Of a DNA stretch of 64,000 bases, positions 45,672-54,274 are shown piece by piece. A program made the translations under genes and the position numbers. The stretch is from Marinobacter sp. LA51. GTDB lineage: Bacteria > Pseudomonadota > Gammaproteobacteria > Pseudomonadales > Oleiphilaceae. Location: positions 310,001 to 374,000 of the forward strand of contig NZ_AP028070.1 of the NCBI RefSeq assembly GCF_030297175.1, read 5' to 3'. Under the pieces are notes generated by a model. That model did no database searches, was not told where the DNA came from, and was given only the letters and a program-made list of their open reading frames with translations. The stretch's first letter is position 1. Every line of letters begins with the position of its first letter.

Positions 45672-46396
45672 GACCGCACGTTGTCTTCGTCCACGATGTC
45701 CACCAGATTGGTGACACCGGTAAGCCACTCCTCGAGGCCGTCATAAAACCGGTTCTGGGCATGGCCGGCCTGGATGTCCAGGAAACCCAGGATCAGCGAG
45801 CCGCCAAGCCCCAGCAGGGACGAACTGAAGGCGGTGCCCATGCCCTGCAGCGGGGTGAGCAGGCCGGCCTGGAGATCGGCGAAAACCTTGCCGAAATCGC
45901 CCTGGCCCATGTCGAGGTTGGTGATGACCTCACCCACGGCATTGATGGTGCCCAGCAGCCCCCAGAAGGTGCCCAGCAGCCCCAGGAAAACCAGCAGGCT
46001 GATGAAGTAGCGGGTGATTTCCCGCTGTTCGTCCATGCGCGAGTGAATGCCATCAAGCACCGTGCGCAGGGACAGGGTAGAGAGCGTGAAACGGTCGCGC
46101 TTGGATTCCTCGCCCAGCTGCCGGGCCAGGGGTTTCAGCAACCGGGGCTCCTGCAGCACCGACAGCCCCGAGTGGCCAGTCCGGAACTGGGAAATCCAGC
46201 GCATCTCCGGAAACAGCACAAACACCTGCCGGTAGGTCAGTCCGATGCCGACTATCAGAACGCCCACGATCAGCAGGTTGAAGACCCAGTTCGCCATGAA
46301 CGCGGTCATCAGGGGTTTGTGAATGAGTGCGCCGACGATCAGGACAACCGCCAGAAACAACGTCATCCAGAAAAGGGTGTGTTTGGGATTGCTCAT
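45668..46396 (-). CDS. MotA/TolQ/ExbB-like proton channel protein
   Basis: Membrane protein of 242 residues with an N-terminal helix pair (about 9-30 and 37-57) and a MotA/TolQ/ExbB core of two helices (YFISLLVFLGLLGTFWGLL and GMGTAFSSSLLGLGGSLILGFLDI). It partners the Asp-bearing OmpA-like protein downstream, with which it overlaps by 4 bases. The ATG at 46396 is used; an in-frame GTG lies two codons upstream. It is not the flagellar MotA, which is the pomA gene at 38938-39714. Confidence 0.78.
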   Translation of the reverse strand: MSNPKHTLFWMTLFLAVVLIVGALIHKPLMTAFMANWVFNLLIVGVLIVGIGLTYRQVFVLFPEMRWISQFRTGHSGLSVLQEPRLLKPLARQLGEESKRDRFTLSTLSLRTVLDGIHSRMDEQREITRYFISLLVFLGLLGTFWGLLGTINAVGEVITNLDMGQGDFGKVFADLQAGLLTPLQGMGTAFSSSLLGLGGSLILGFLDIQAGHAQNRFYDGLEEWLTGVTNLVDIVDEDNVRS

Positions 46397-46492
46397 AAAC
46401 ACCGCCAGTGTTCGGAAGAAGTATCAGGAAAACATAGCACAGCGTGGTTGGAATGAAGGGCGGATTAAAGAAAGCTGCGGGCATAAAATTGG

Positions 46493-46520
46493 TTGTTGAT
46501 TGATCGATCCTGTTTATATA
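46493..46520 (+). promoter_or_regulatory. candidate promoter for the XylS/BenR-type gene
   Basis: TTGTTG and TATATA are separated by 16 bases in an AT-rich stretch, 38 bases before the ATG of the AraC/XylS regulator. No XylS-type box was seen nearby, so autoregulation is not supported. Confidence 0.4.
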
Positions 46521-46558
46521 AGGTGAACGCATTAATAATAAGTAAATCGAGTTGCGCT

Positions 46559-47515
46559 ATGTTTGGAAATACGCTTGCCGGCAATACCGTTTTTAGGGGC
46601 GCCTTCCCGGAAGAAGTCTCGGGATTCGTCAATGATCACATCGGGCAGCATCGTCTGGAGCTCAAGAGCAAGAGCCGGGCGGCCTCCAGTCTCAGTTTTC
46701 GGGAGTTCGCGGGTTTTGGCCTCTCTCGGATCAGCTACGGTAATGAAGTGCGGGTTACAAGCCCGGAACTGGAATCCATTTATCACTTCCAGATCGTTAC
46801 CCGGGGTGAGTGCATCTGGCATCAGGGGGCTGATCAGCTTCGCCTTCAGGCCGGTGAGGCCATGATGGTGAACCCCTATGAGAGGATTGATCTGGAATAC
46901 TCAGCGGACTGCGAAAAGGTGATTATCAAAGTTCCGGAAGAGGTACTCTGTTCCGCCAGGCCTCTCGGTCGTACCGGTGCCCCCGAACAGCCGCTTCGTT
47001 TTGAGCGCAGCCCGGTAAACCTGAAGCTTTGCCCGTCTTTGCCAAGCATCCTGAATGCGGTCTTCTTGGAGCTTGAGGAGGGAGGGGATGATGATATCCG
47101 GTTGGTGTCCGCACCCTATCGGGAAATCATCCTGAAGAAGTTATTGACGGTGTTCCGTAGTACCTGGACGGTCGACGATGATCAGCCGGTTTTCTCGCCA
47201 GCCGTTGCCCGGATGATTCATTACATCGATCAGAATCTGAAGCAGGCCATTGATGTCGAAGAGTTGTCTGCGGTTTCCAATATGAGCGTCAGGTCAATCT
47301 ACAACGCATTCTCGAAAAGCTTTTCGATCACCCCTAAGTGCTATGTGAAACAACGAAAACTGCAGCAATTGAGAGCGGACTTGCTGACGGGTCGATGCCG
47401 AAACGTCACCGAGGTTGCCCTGGATTACGGGTTCAGCCACCTTGGGCGGTTCTCGTCAGACTATCGCAAGATGTTTGGTGAATTGCCCTCAGAAACCCTT
47501 CGCATGGCCGGGTAA
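46559..47515 (+). CDS. AraC/XylS family transcriptional activator (XylS/BenR-type)
   Basis: Activator of 318 residues. The N-terminal sensor domain shows strong XylS-like signatures (RISYGNEVRVTSPELESIYHFQIV, SADCEKVIIKVPEE), and the C-terminal double HTH ends in VTEVALDYGFSHLGRFSSDYRK and FGELPSETLR, nearly the XylS ending. XylS and BenR bind benzoates and activate catabolic promoters through two direct TGCA-N6-GGNTA boxes 21 bp apart. That arrangement is present before the porin, the ABC importer and the chemoreceptor genes. It is encoded far from benA. The ATG lacks a strong Shine-Dalgarno, so expression may be low. Confidence 0.82.
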   Translation: MFGNTLAGNTVFRGAFPEEVSGFVNDHIGQHRLELKSKSRAASSLSFREFAGFGLSRISYGNEVRVTSPELESIYHFQIVTRGECIWHQGADQLRLQAGEAMMVNPYERIDLEYSADCEKVIIKVPEEVLCSARPLGRTGAPEQPLRFERSPVNLKLCPSLPSILNAVFLELEEGGDDDIRLVSAPYREIILKKLLTVFRSTWTVDDDQPVFSPAVARMIHYIDQNLKQAIDVEELSAVSNMSVRSIYNAFSKSFSITPKCYVKQRKLQQLRADLLTGRCRNVTEVALDYGFSHLGRFSSDYRKMFGELPSETLRMAG

Positions 47516-47523
47516 TCCCGGCC

Positions 47524-48330
47524 CTATACCTGAGCCACCTGTCTTTGTTGACCGCATATTTGCCGGGTGACTTTCTCCGCGCACTGCCTGACCTGCTCGA
47601 ACAACGGAGAGCCTTCGCTAATGTCGGTGTCTTGAGCAAGGCCCAGCAGCGTAATGACTGTGACGATGGACCCGTTGAGGTCGTAGACCGGCACGCTAAG
47701 GACATTGATTTCAGGCAGGTAATCGCTGAAAAATGCGCAGTAATTCTTCTGTTTGATTGCTTCCAGATGGGCTCCCAGCTGTTCCCGGGGAATGTCTCTG
47801 CCGTGGTGTTTTGGCAAGTTGCTGGACTGTTTGTAGAACTGATCGATGAGTTCGCGCCGGCGTTCAAGTGGCAGGGCGGCCAGGAAGATGCGGCCAGACG
47901 CGGAATTGAGTGGCGACAGCTCCGCCCCCAGGCGTACGTTGACCGAAATTGGCATGCTTGAGTCGAGCCATTTGATCACCAGTGGACCGGAACCGTTCCA
48001 CACCGTTACTGACACGGTTTTGTCGGTGTCTTCATTGAGCTGGTCAACCGCCTCGTAGGAAAGCTGGATCGGATTGATCCGGCGCAGGGCGGAAATGCCC
48101 AGTGTCAGGCTGGAATTGCCGAGGGTGTACTGGGTCTGGTTGACCTGGTTGATATAACCCTCGCGCAACAGACTGACCAGGTATTTGTGAGCCCGGCTGG
48201 GTGAGAGGTCCAGCGCTCTGGACAGCTCCTTCAGTGAGGGCGGTCGCGCTGCGTTGGCAATGTAATTCAGGATGTGCAGGCCGATTTCGAGAGAACCAAT
48301 TCCCTGCCGCTTGGGGCTTTCGTCAGTCAT
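47524..48330 (-). CDS. IclR family regulator near the porin and ABC importer
   Basis: Regulator of 268 residues with an N-terminal winged HTH (about 12-70, LKELSRALDLSPSRAHKYLVSLLREGYI) and a C-terminal IclR effector domain. Start at ATG 48330; in-frame upstream codons have no family similarity. It is convergent with the XylS-type gene, with only 8 bases between stops. It lies behind the porin gene, separated by a strong hairpin. Its target is unknown; the candidate IclR-type boxes found in this window are at the catI promoter instead. Confidence 0.85.
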   Translation of the reverse strand: MTDESPKRQGIGSLEIGLHILNYIANAARPPSLKELSRALDLSPSRAHKYLVSLLREGYINQVNQTQYTLGNSSLTLGISALRRINPIQLSYEAVDQLNEDTDKTVSVTVWNGSGPLVIKWLDSSMPISVNVRLGAELSPLNSASGRIFLAALPLERRRELIDQFYKQSSNLPKHHGRDIPREQLGAHLEAIKQKNYCAFFSDYLPEINVLSVPVYDLNGSIVTVITLLGLAQDTDISEGSPLFEQVRQCAEKVTRQICGQQRQVAQV

Positions 48331-48377
48331 GTAGGCCGTCGCTATGAAGTGATGGATCGTTCCGGGAGCGTATGGAG

Positions 48378-48409
48378 CACAGGTGCCGGGAAGACGGTCG
48401 GCACCTGTG
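48378..48409 (-). terminator. strong hairpin after the porin gene
   Basis: Perfect 11-base arms (CACAGGTGCCG and CGGCACCTGTG) with a 10-base loop. It is 39 bases after the porin stop and before the IclR start. On the minus strand no T-run follows, so it may act by RNA stabilisation or Rho-assisted termination; a T-run is present only on the plus side. Confidence 0.55.
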
Positions 48410-48447
48410 TCCTTTTGCGGTAAGGGTACCAATTCTGAATGCTCAGT

Positions 48448-49446
48448 TCAGAACGAGTATTTTGCCATTACCTCAATCTGCTGTCCTTCCGGGATCAGCG
48501 GGCCGAACGCCAGATTGTATTTGCGCCATTCCACCCCGACTTCCAGCTCCGGAATGATGTTGTGAATTACATTCACGCGCGGGGCTTCGTACCGGGTGTC
48601 GGCCTGGTCATCAACCTCGACCGTGGTGTAGGCAACATTGGCGCGCCACTGATCGTTCATGACAAAACGGAAACCGGCGTTGAAGCCTGTCTGGCTGATA
48701 GCATCGCCATTCTCGACATCACTGGAAAGGGAGCCCCCGACGCCGACGCCGGTAAAGGCACCCAGGCCCTCACCGTGATGGGCGTTGAGTGTGAGGCTGT
48801 GGCGCCCGAGTTTGATCTCTGAACCAACAGCACCGCCGGCTACGAAGTCACCGTTGGCCACTTCGCGGCCGCTGGCTGTGAGGATCAGTCGGTGGCCACC
48901 GTCGAAGTTCAGGTTGTAGTTGATGGCCAGGTCCGGTGTGTCTGCATCGTTATTGACGGGATCCTGGGCGGTTACCCGGAAATTGTTGAACTGATAGCTG
49001 GCCAGAGTTGTTCGGAAATTGAGACCGCCCAAGGTACCGCGAGGCCCGCCCAGGAAATCGAGGTAATCGTTGTAGGCGACAGCCCAGAATTGGCCGGTCC
49101 AGGTTTGACCTACCGTGGCATTGTCCACCTTGATGAACGCGTGCCGGAGCCGCAGATCATTGTTCTCGCCTGGAAAGAGTCCGCCGTAAAAATCGCCCTC
49201 CACAAACCCCACAATGGTGTGGCCCTGTTTCTGGGTGACGGTCTTAAGGTTGAGGCGGCTCTGATTGGCGCGACCGAAGAAGCGGGACTCGCCTTGTTCG
49301 GGATCTTCGTAGATGCCCTCTGCCTTCAGATAGCCACCGATGCTGACGCTGGTGCCTTTGAAGGTGCCGAGGTCGAGGGCGAGGGCGGGAGTGGCGCTAA
49401 GGGTAGAGGCTACCGCCAGCGCCATGAGTGATTTTTGATAGTTCAT
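48448..49446 (-). CDS. DcaP-like outer-membrane porin
   Basis: Porin of 332 residues with a signal peptide (1-23, cut after ATPALA) and a beta-barrel of amphipathic strands ending in VMAKYSF, a typical terminal Phe signal. The FGRANQSRLNLKTVTQ and VEGDFYGG motifs match DcaP-family channels that pass small carboxylates. A clear AAGGAG precedes the ATG. Two XylS-type boxes lie 57-92 bases upstream, which ties the porin to aromatic acid uptake. Confidence 0.82.
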   Translation of the reverse strand: MNYQKSLMALAVASTLSATPALALDLGTFKGTSVSIGGYLKAEGIYEDPEQGESRFFGRANQSRLNLKTVTQKQGHTIVGFVEGDFYGGLFPGENNDLRLRHAFIKVDNATVGQTWTGQFWAVAYNDYLDFLGGPRGTLGGLNFRTTLASYQFNNFRVTAQDPVNNDADTPDLAINYNLNFDGGHRLILTASGREVANGDFVAGGAVGSEIKLGRHSLTLNAHHGEGLGAFTGVGVGGSLSSDVENGDAISQTGFNAGFRFVMNDQWRANVAYTTVEVDDQADTRYEAPRVNVIHNIIPELEVGVEWRKYNLAFGPLIPEGQQIEVMAKYSF

Positions 49447-49502
49447 TTGCCTTCTCCTTGTTGTTGGGCAATTGAACTATCGGTTATTCAGTGCAGGTCA
49501 AA

Positions 49503-49538
49503 TATCCCGAGAATGAACATCACTATCCGTATTCTGAA
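49503..49538 (-). promoter_or_regulatory. tandem XylS-type boxes before the porin gene
   Basis: On the minus strand, TTCA-N6-GGATA occurs at 49538-49524 and again at 49517-49503, exactly 21 bases apart. Each differs from the XylS consensus TGCA-N6-GGNTA at one position. The proximal box ends 57 bases before the start, and a TAGTTC -10-like element (49479-49474) follows it by 24 bases. Confidence 0.75.
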
Positions 49539-49541
49539 CAT

Positions 49542-50255
49542 TTAAACGCTAAGCGCGGTTTCGACCTTTTCGACGTTGGCATCCAGTTCCTCGCAGCTGC
49601 CATCAAAGTGAACCTTGCCCTTTACCAGCACCACATGGCGGTCGCAGAGCTTTTTCAGGGCCTTGATGTTTTTGTCCACAACCAGTGTCGAAATGCCGGA
49701 TTCGCGGATCGTGGCAATGACGTTCCAGATATCCTGTCGAATCAGAGGCGCCAGGCCTTCGGTGGCTTCATCAAGGATCATCAGCCGGGGATTGGTGACC
49801 AGAGCCCGGCCGATTGCGAGCATCTGTTGCTCACCGCCGGACAACTCCGTGCCCAGGTTCGATAACCGTTCCTGAAGGCGGGGAAAAGTGGCCATGACCC
49901 GGTCAAAATCCCAGCCGATCCTGCCGCTGCTGTCCGGACGTGCGGCCATCTGCAGGTGCTCGCGGACGGTAAGATTGTGGAACATGCCCCGTCCTTCCGG
50001 CACATAGGCAATGTCGCGTCGCATCCGTTTCCAGGTGGGCAGGTTGCTGATGTCCTGTCCGTCGAAATAGACGTGGCCACTGCGCGGTGCCACGATGCCG
50101 AGAAGGGACTTGAGCGTGGTGGTCTTGCCCATGCCATTACGCCCCATCAGACTCATGGACTGTCCTTTCTCCAACTTGAAGGACAGGTCGTGCAGGATGT
50201 GGCTTCGGCCATAAAGGGTGTTCAGATTCTTTACTTCCAGAAGGCAGTTGCTCAT
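49542..50255 (-). CDS. branched-chain-type ABC importer ATPase (LivF-like)
   Basis: ATPase of 237 residues with Walker A GRNGMGKTT, signature LSGGEQQM and Walker B LMILDEATEGL. It is the second nucleotide-binding subunit of a LivFGHMK-type importer. Its ATG overlaps the livG-like stop as ATGA. Its position beside the cat/pca genes suggests that it imports an aromatic acid or pathway intermediate rather than leucine. Confidence 0.88.
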   Translation of the reverse strand: MSNCLLEVKNLNTLYGRSHILHDLSFKLEKGQSMSLMGRNGMGKTTTLKSLLGIVAPRSGHVYFDGQDISNLPTWKRMRRDIAYVPEGRGMFHNLTVREHLQMAARPDSSGRIGWDFDRVMATFPRLQERLSNLGTELSGGEQQMLAIGRALVTNPRLMILDEATEGLAPLIRQDIWNVIATIRESGISTLVVDKNIKALKKLCDRHVVLVKGKVHFDGSCEELDANVEKVETALSV

Positions 50256-51019
50256 GCGGCTTCCTCCTCGTCTTCTTTCCCCAGATAGGCCTCTTTGACC
50301 CGAGGTTCGTTGCGCACTTCATCGACCGTGCCAGTGATCAGGTGAGTGCCGTTGTCGAGCACGGTCAACTGGTCGGAGAGTTCGAAAATGGCGTCCATGT
50401 CGTGCTCTACCAGGACAATGCTGTAGCTCTGCTTGAGTTCGTTCAGTAGCTCGATAATGCGCTGGGATTCCTCGTGACCCATGCCCGCCATGGGCTCATC
50501 CAGAAGCAGGATGCAGGGGTCGGTCGCCAACACCATGGCCAGTTCCAGCTGTCGCTGCTCCCCGTAGGAAATTTCCGCGGCGACCGTGTTGATGCGACTG
50601 TCGAGACCAACCTGGCGCAGTGCTTTTTCGGCAGCGTCCCGTACCAACGTGTTGGAATGGCGTGATGCAAACAGATTAAAGCTTCCGGTGAAGCGGCGCT
50701 GGGCCGCGACGGCGCAGTTTTCCAGGCAGGTAACATCGGCGTAGATATTGGTTTTCTGGAAGCTGCGGCCAATGCCCCGGCGCACAAACTTCCAGGGCTT
50801 CATGCCTTCAATCTGAACGCCTTTATGGAAGATGCAGCCACTGGTTGGCTTCAGGGTTCCGCACAGCATGTTCAGCAGCGTACTCTTGCCAGCGCCGTTG
50901 GGGCCGACTACACCGTGCAGTTGCCGGTCCCGGAACTGCAGTGAAATGTCGTTGAGTGCCTTGATGCCGCCCCAGTGTTTGCTGAGGGATTCGGTTTCCA
51001 GAATGATGTCGTTGGCCAT
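50252..51019 (-). CDS. branched-chain-type ABC importer ATPase (LivG-like)
   Basis: ATPase of 255 residues with Walker A GPNGAGKST, the LivG-type insertion IGRSFQKTNIY, signature ISYGEQRQ and Walker B ILLLDEPMAGMG. Of two nearby ATGs, 51019 is chosen because GGAG lies 8 bases upstream; the ATG at 51025 would overlap the livM-like stop as ATGA but sits too close to that site. Confidence 0.88.
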   Translation of the reverse strand: MANDIILETESLSKHWGGIKALNDISLQFRDRQLHGVVGPNGAGKSTLLNMLCGTLKPTSGCIFHKGVQIEGMKPWKFVRRGIGRSFQKTNIYADVTCLENCAVAAQRRFTGSFNLFASRHSNTLVRDAAEKALRQVGLDSRINTVAAEISYGEQRQLELAMVLATDPCILLLDEPMAGMGHEESQRIIELLNELKQSYSIVLVEHDMDAIFELSDQLTVLDNGTHLITGTVDEVRNEPRVKEAYLGKEDEEEAA

Positions 51020-51021
51020 GA

Positions 51022-51978
51022 TCATTTCTCCAGCAGTTTTTCGAGGTAGCCGGCCAGGCCTTTGCGCAGCAGCAGGACCATCAGGATGATGGCGCCGCCC
51101 ATAAACAGCATCCAGTCTTCGCTCATGTGCTCGAAGAAATACTGCAGGCCTTCATAGGTGATGGTGCCGAGAATGGCGCCGTAGATGGTGCCCATACCGC
51201 CGAGGATCGACATCACCAGCGCGGTGCCGGACATTTCCCAGGTCATGAACTGCGGGTTCACGTAGCCGTACTGCAGGGCGAACAGCAATCCGGCGTAAGC
51301 GGCCAGGGTGCTGCCAATGATGTAGCTGATCAGGCGGAACGCGAAAATGTTGTAGCCCAGGGCTTCGGTTCGCTCAGGGTTCAGACGGCTGGCTTCGACA
51401 ATGCGGCCAAAGCGTGAACGCAGGGTGATTTTGATGGCCAGCAGGGTAACCAGTACGGCCAGCAGTGACAGGTAATAGAAGTGCGTTGGGTTATCCAGAT
51501 TCAGGAAGTTCAGGCCAAAGATGCTGGTCTCTGGCTTCATGAAGATGAACAGGCCGTCATTGCCCCCGAACTCCAGAGAGTCGAAGAAGAAGTAGTAGGC
51601 CATCTGCGATATCGCGAGGGTAATCATGATGAAGTAGATGCCGGAGGTGCGCAGAACGACGACACCAACAACCAGGGCAATCAAGGCGCTGATTGCCAGG
51701 ATGTAGACGGCATAAATCCAGAAATTAACGGCTTCGTACTCCGGGGTGAGAATTACAAACAGGTACCCACCCAGTCCGTAAAAGAGGGCGTGCCCAAGGG
51801 TCACCAGACCAACACGGCCTACCAGGAAATCCAGGGACATCACGAACACCGCCAGAATCAGGATGGTGGTGGCCTTTCCGACGAAGAACGAGTTGTCCTC
51901 CAGGAACAGGGGGATGCAGAGGGCGATAAGAAAGAATATCGCCAGGAAAATGCGCTCGGTGCGTTTCTCGAAAATCAT
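51022..51978 (-). CDS. branched-chain-type ABC importer permease (LivM-like)
   Basis: Permease of 318 residues with about nine membrane helices and the LivM signature GRVGLVTLGHALFYGLGGYL and the EAA-like SRLNPERTEALGYN loop. It forms the channel with the LivH-like protein. It follows the LivH-like gene by 13 bases. Confidence 0.88.
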   Translation of the reverse strand: MIFEKRTERIFLAIFFLIALCIPLFLEDNSFFVGKATTILILAVFVMSLDFLVGRVGLVTLGHALFYGLGGYLFVILTPEYEAVNFWIYAVYILAISALIALVVGVVVLRTSGIYFIMITLAISQMAYYFFFDSLEFGGNDGLFIFMKPETSIFGLNFLNLDNPTHFYYLSLLAVLVTLLAIKITLRSRFGRIVEASRLNPERTEALGYNIFAFRLISYIIGSTLAAYAGLLFALQYGYVNPQFMTWEMSGTALVMSILGGMGTIYGAILGTITYEGLQYFFEHMSEDWMLFMGGAIILMVLLLRKGLAGYLEKLLEK

Positions 51979-51991
51979 GTTCGGCTCCCGC

Positions 51992-52855
51992 TTACTTGGC
52001 GAACAGGCCCTGGGGCTTCACCAGCAGCACCAGGATCATAAAGATGTAAATAATCATGTTGGACATGCTGGGCATCAGCACCGCTGCGAACGTGCTGATG
52101 ACGCCAACTAACAGTGCACCCACAAAGGCACCTTTAATCGAACCCATGCCACCGATGACGACCACCACGAAACAGGTGATCAGCACGCTTTCGCCCATAC
52201 CCGGCACGATGGAACGCATCGGTGCGGCGATAATGCCGGACACCGCGGCCAGCATGACGCCAATGGCAAACACGATGGTGTAAAGGCTCTTGATGTTGAC
52301 GCCCAGGGCTTCGACCATTTCACGGTTGGATTCCCCGGCTCGGATCAGCATGCCCAGGCGGGTTTTACTGACAACGAAATAGAGCGCGGCGGCGATAGCG
52401 ATGCAGATCAGTGCCGCAAAAATGCGGTAGATCGGGTAGCTGGAGTTGTCAGTGAAGGGGACAGATCCGCCAAGCGCGTCCGGAACGGCAACGCCGTAAG
52501 GATCATTACCCCAGAGAATGCTTTGCAGGGAGTTGAAGACGAAGATCATGCCGATGGTTAGCAGCACCTGATCCAGGTGATTGCGATTGTATAATCGCTG
52601 TATCAGCACCCGCTCGATCAGAATGCCCAGGCCTAGCGCGATCACCGCGGACAGTAGCGCCGATAGCGTAAAGCTGCCGGTGATTGAGACGAAGTACCAC
52701 ACCAGGTACGCGCCGACCATGTACATGGAACCATGGGCCAGATTGAGAATGCCCATTACGCCAAACACAAGGGTCAGACCAGAGGCAATCAGAAACAGCA
52801 GCAACCCGTACTGGATACCATTAACGAGTTGCACGAAGATAAGTTCGGTAGACAT
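51992..52855 (-). CDS. branched-chain-type ABC importer permease (LivH-like)
   Basis: Permease of 287 residues with about eight helices; LivH signatures LNLAHGSMYMVGAYL and ESNREMVEALGVN are present. The ATG at 52855 is used in preference to a TTG four codons upstream. It follows the binding-protein gene by 98 bases, a gap containing a stable hairpin that may lower expression of the membrane subunits. Confidence 0.87.
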   Translation of the reverse strand: MSTELIFVQLVNGIQYGLLLFLIASGLTLVFGVMGILNLAHGSMYMVGAYLVWYFVSITGSFTLSALLSAVIALGLGILIERVLIQRLYNRNHLDQVLLTIGMIFVFNSLQSILWGNDPYGVAVPDALGGSVPFTDNSSYPIYRIFAALICIAIAAALYFVVSKTRLGMLIRAGESNREMVEALGVNIKSLYTIVFAIGVMLAAVSGIIAAPMRSIVPGMGESVLITCFVVVVIGGMGSIKGAFVGALLVGVISTFAAVLMPSMSNMIIYIFMILVLLVKPQGLFAK

Positions 52856-52916
52856 AGTGATACCCAACGGTTTTACAGAGAAGTCAGTTCAGGTACGGGG
52901 AGGTAACTTCGGGTTA

Positions 52917-52938
52917 GCCCCCGGCTATTGCCGGAGGC
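52917..52938 (-). other. intra-operon hairpin between binding protein and permease genes
   Basis: Nine-base arms (52917-52925 and 52930-52938) with one mismatch and a four-base loop, 16 bases after the binding-protein stop. There is no T-run. Such hairpins often protect the upstream message and set binding-protein excess; here this is inference. Confidence 0.45.
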
Positions 52939-52953
52939 TTTCGGAGCCGGTGC

Positions 52954-54129
52954 TCAGAGTTTGCAACCACGAGCCGGGTCTTCCAACGCCGCTGCGGCGA
53001 CGCTCTGCACCACGTTCACGCCATTCTTCACTTCCCGCAGATAGACGTTCTGGATCGGGTTGTGGGCCTTGGAGAAGGTGAACTCTCCACGCGGGCTGTC
53101 GATGGTCAGCTTTTCCATGGTGCTGATCACGGCCTGCTTGTCCGAAATGTCACCCTTGAGCTGATCAATGGTGTTGGCGATGGCCTGCCCCGCGTCATAA
53201 CCCTGTACGGCGTAGATGTCCGGGTAATGGCCGTATTCGGTATTGAAGGCTTTGCGGAACTCCCGGTTCTTGGGAACATCCAGTTGCTCTGCATAATGCA
53301 GACCGGTCATCACGCCTTCGGCAGCGTCGCCCTGCGCCTGCAGAGTGCCTTCGGTGAGGAAGCCGGACCCCAGCAGCGGAATTTTGCCGCGCAGGCCCAT
53401 GGCATCGTAGTCCTTCACGAACTTGATGGCACCGCCGCCAGCGAAGAAGGTGAATACAGCATCGGGATTTGTATCCGCGATGGAGCTCACATGAGACTGG
53501 AAGTTGGTAGATGGGAAGGGCAGGAGCACTTTCTCGACAATCTCGCCACCGCCAGCAGTGAACGACTCTTCAAAAGCGTCCAGGCTCTCGCGGCCCATGC
53601 CGTAGTTCCAGCTGATGGCATAAACTTTCTTGTAACCCTTTTCCAGAGCAACTTTGCCCATGGGATAGGACGGCTGCCAGGATGAGAAGGACGTCCGGAA
53701 CATGTTGGGCGAGCACAATGGGCCTGTAGCCGCTGCCGCACCTGCGTTCGGAATGATCATCACGGTATCCTTGCCGCGAAGCATCTTGATCATTCCCATG
53801 GCAACACCGGAATGAACCGGGCCAATTATAAAGTCCGCTTCGTGTTGGTTCAGCAGAGACGACGCCAGTTCCGGAGCCCGTGATGGTTTGGCTTCGGTAT
53901 CCAGCTCAATAAATTCAATGTCCGCGCCGTGCAGGTTGGCGGCGTTTTCCTTCAGCGCCAGCTTCAGGCCATCGCGGCCGGCTTCGCCCAGCTGTGCGTA
54001 TATGCCACTGAATGGCAACATGACACCGACTTTCACGGTGTCGCCAGCGGCTGCCAGGGCGGTAGTGGATAGCCCGGCGGTAAGGGTGGTTGCCAGTACA
54101 GCACCGGCAAGTGTTTTGATCCTGCTCAT
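52954..54129 (-). CDS. ABC importer periplasmic binding protein (LivK-like)
   Basis: Substrate-binding protein of 391 residues with a signal peptide (1-26, cut after ALA) and the Leu/Ile/Val-type binding fold (VKVGVMLPFSGIYAQLGEAGRDGLKLAL; VYAISWNYGMGRESLDAF; GYDAGQAIANTIDQLKG). Many relatives bind benzoate-like acids. It is the first gene of the five-gene importer operon. Tandem XylS-type boxes lie 63-98 bases upstream. The natural ligand is not proven. Confidence 0.87.
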   Translation of the reverse strand: MSRIKTLAGAVLATTLTAGLSTTALAAAGDTVKVGVMLPFSGIYAQLGEAGRDGLKLALKENAANLHGADIEFIELDTEAKPSRAPELASSLLNQHEADFIIGPVHSGVAMGMIKMLRGKDTVMIIPNAGAAAATGPLCSPNMFRTSFSSWQPSYPMGKVALEKGYKKVYAISWNYGMGRESLDAFEESFTAGGGEIVEKVLLPFPSTNFQSHVSSIADTNPDAVFTFFAGGGAIKFVKDYDAMGLRGKIPLLGSGFLTEGTLQAQGDAAEGVMTGLHYAEQLDVPKNREFRKAFNTEYGHYPDIYAVQGYDAGQAIANTIDQLKGDISDKQAVISTMEKLTIDSPRGEFTFSKAHNPIQNVYLREVKNGVNVVQSVAAAALEDPARGCKL

Positions 54130-54191
54130 TTCAACACCTCAAATTGTTGTTGTGCGGTACTGTCATTAGAGGCGTCAAAGCGGTGCAGAAA

Positions 54192-54227
54192 TATCCATTT
54201 TCTGCACACCGGTGTCCCCTGTATGCA
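54192..54227 (-). promoter_or_regulatory. tandem XylS-type boxes before the ABC importer operon
   Basis: On the minus strand, a perfect TGCA-N6-GGATA at 54206-54192 (proximal) and TGCA-N6-GGACA at 54227-54213 (distal, one mismatch), spaced 21 bases. The proximal box overlaps a perfect 9-base inverted repeat (54183-54191 with 54199-54207). A TCTAAT -10-like element follows at 54170-54165. Confidence 0.75.
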
Positions 54228-54274
54228 CGCCTGCACGGGGAGAATCAGAACCGAAGAAAACCAGGGTGATCGTT

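Noticed and set aside
44625..46396. ZorA/ZorB-like pair of a Zorya anti-phage system
   Set aside because: The channel protein lacks the long ZorA tail, and no ZorC/ZorD/ZorE-like gene is adjacent; neighbours are adhC and an AraC regulator.
47524..48330. The nearby IclR protein as the binder of the 21-bp-spaced boxes
   Set aside because: The repeats are direct, not inverted, and match the XylS consensus and spacing; IclR sites in this window are inverted GTTCG-N5-CGAAC dyads.
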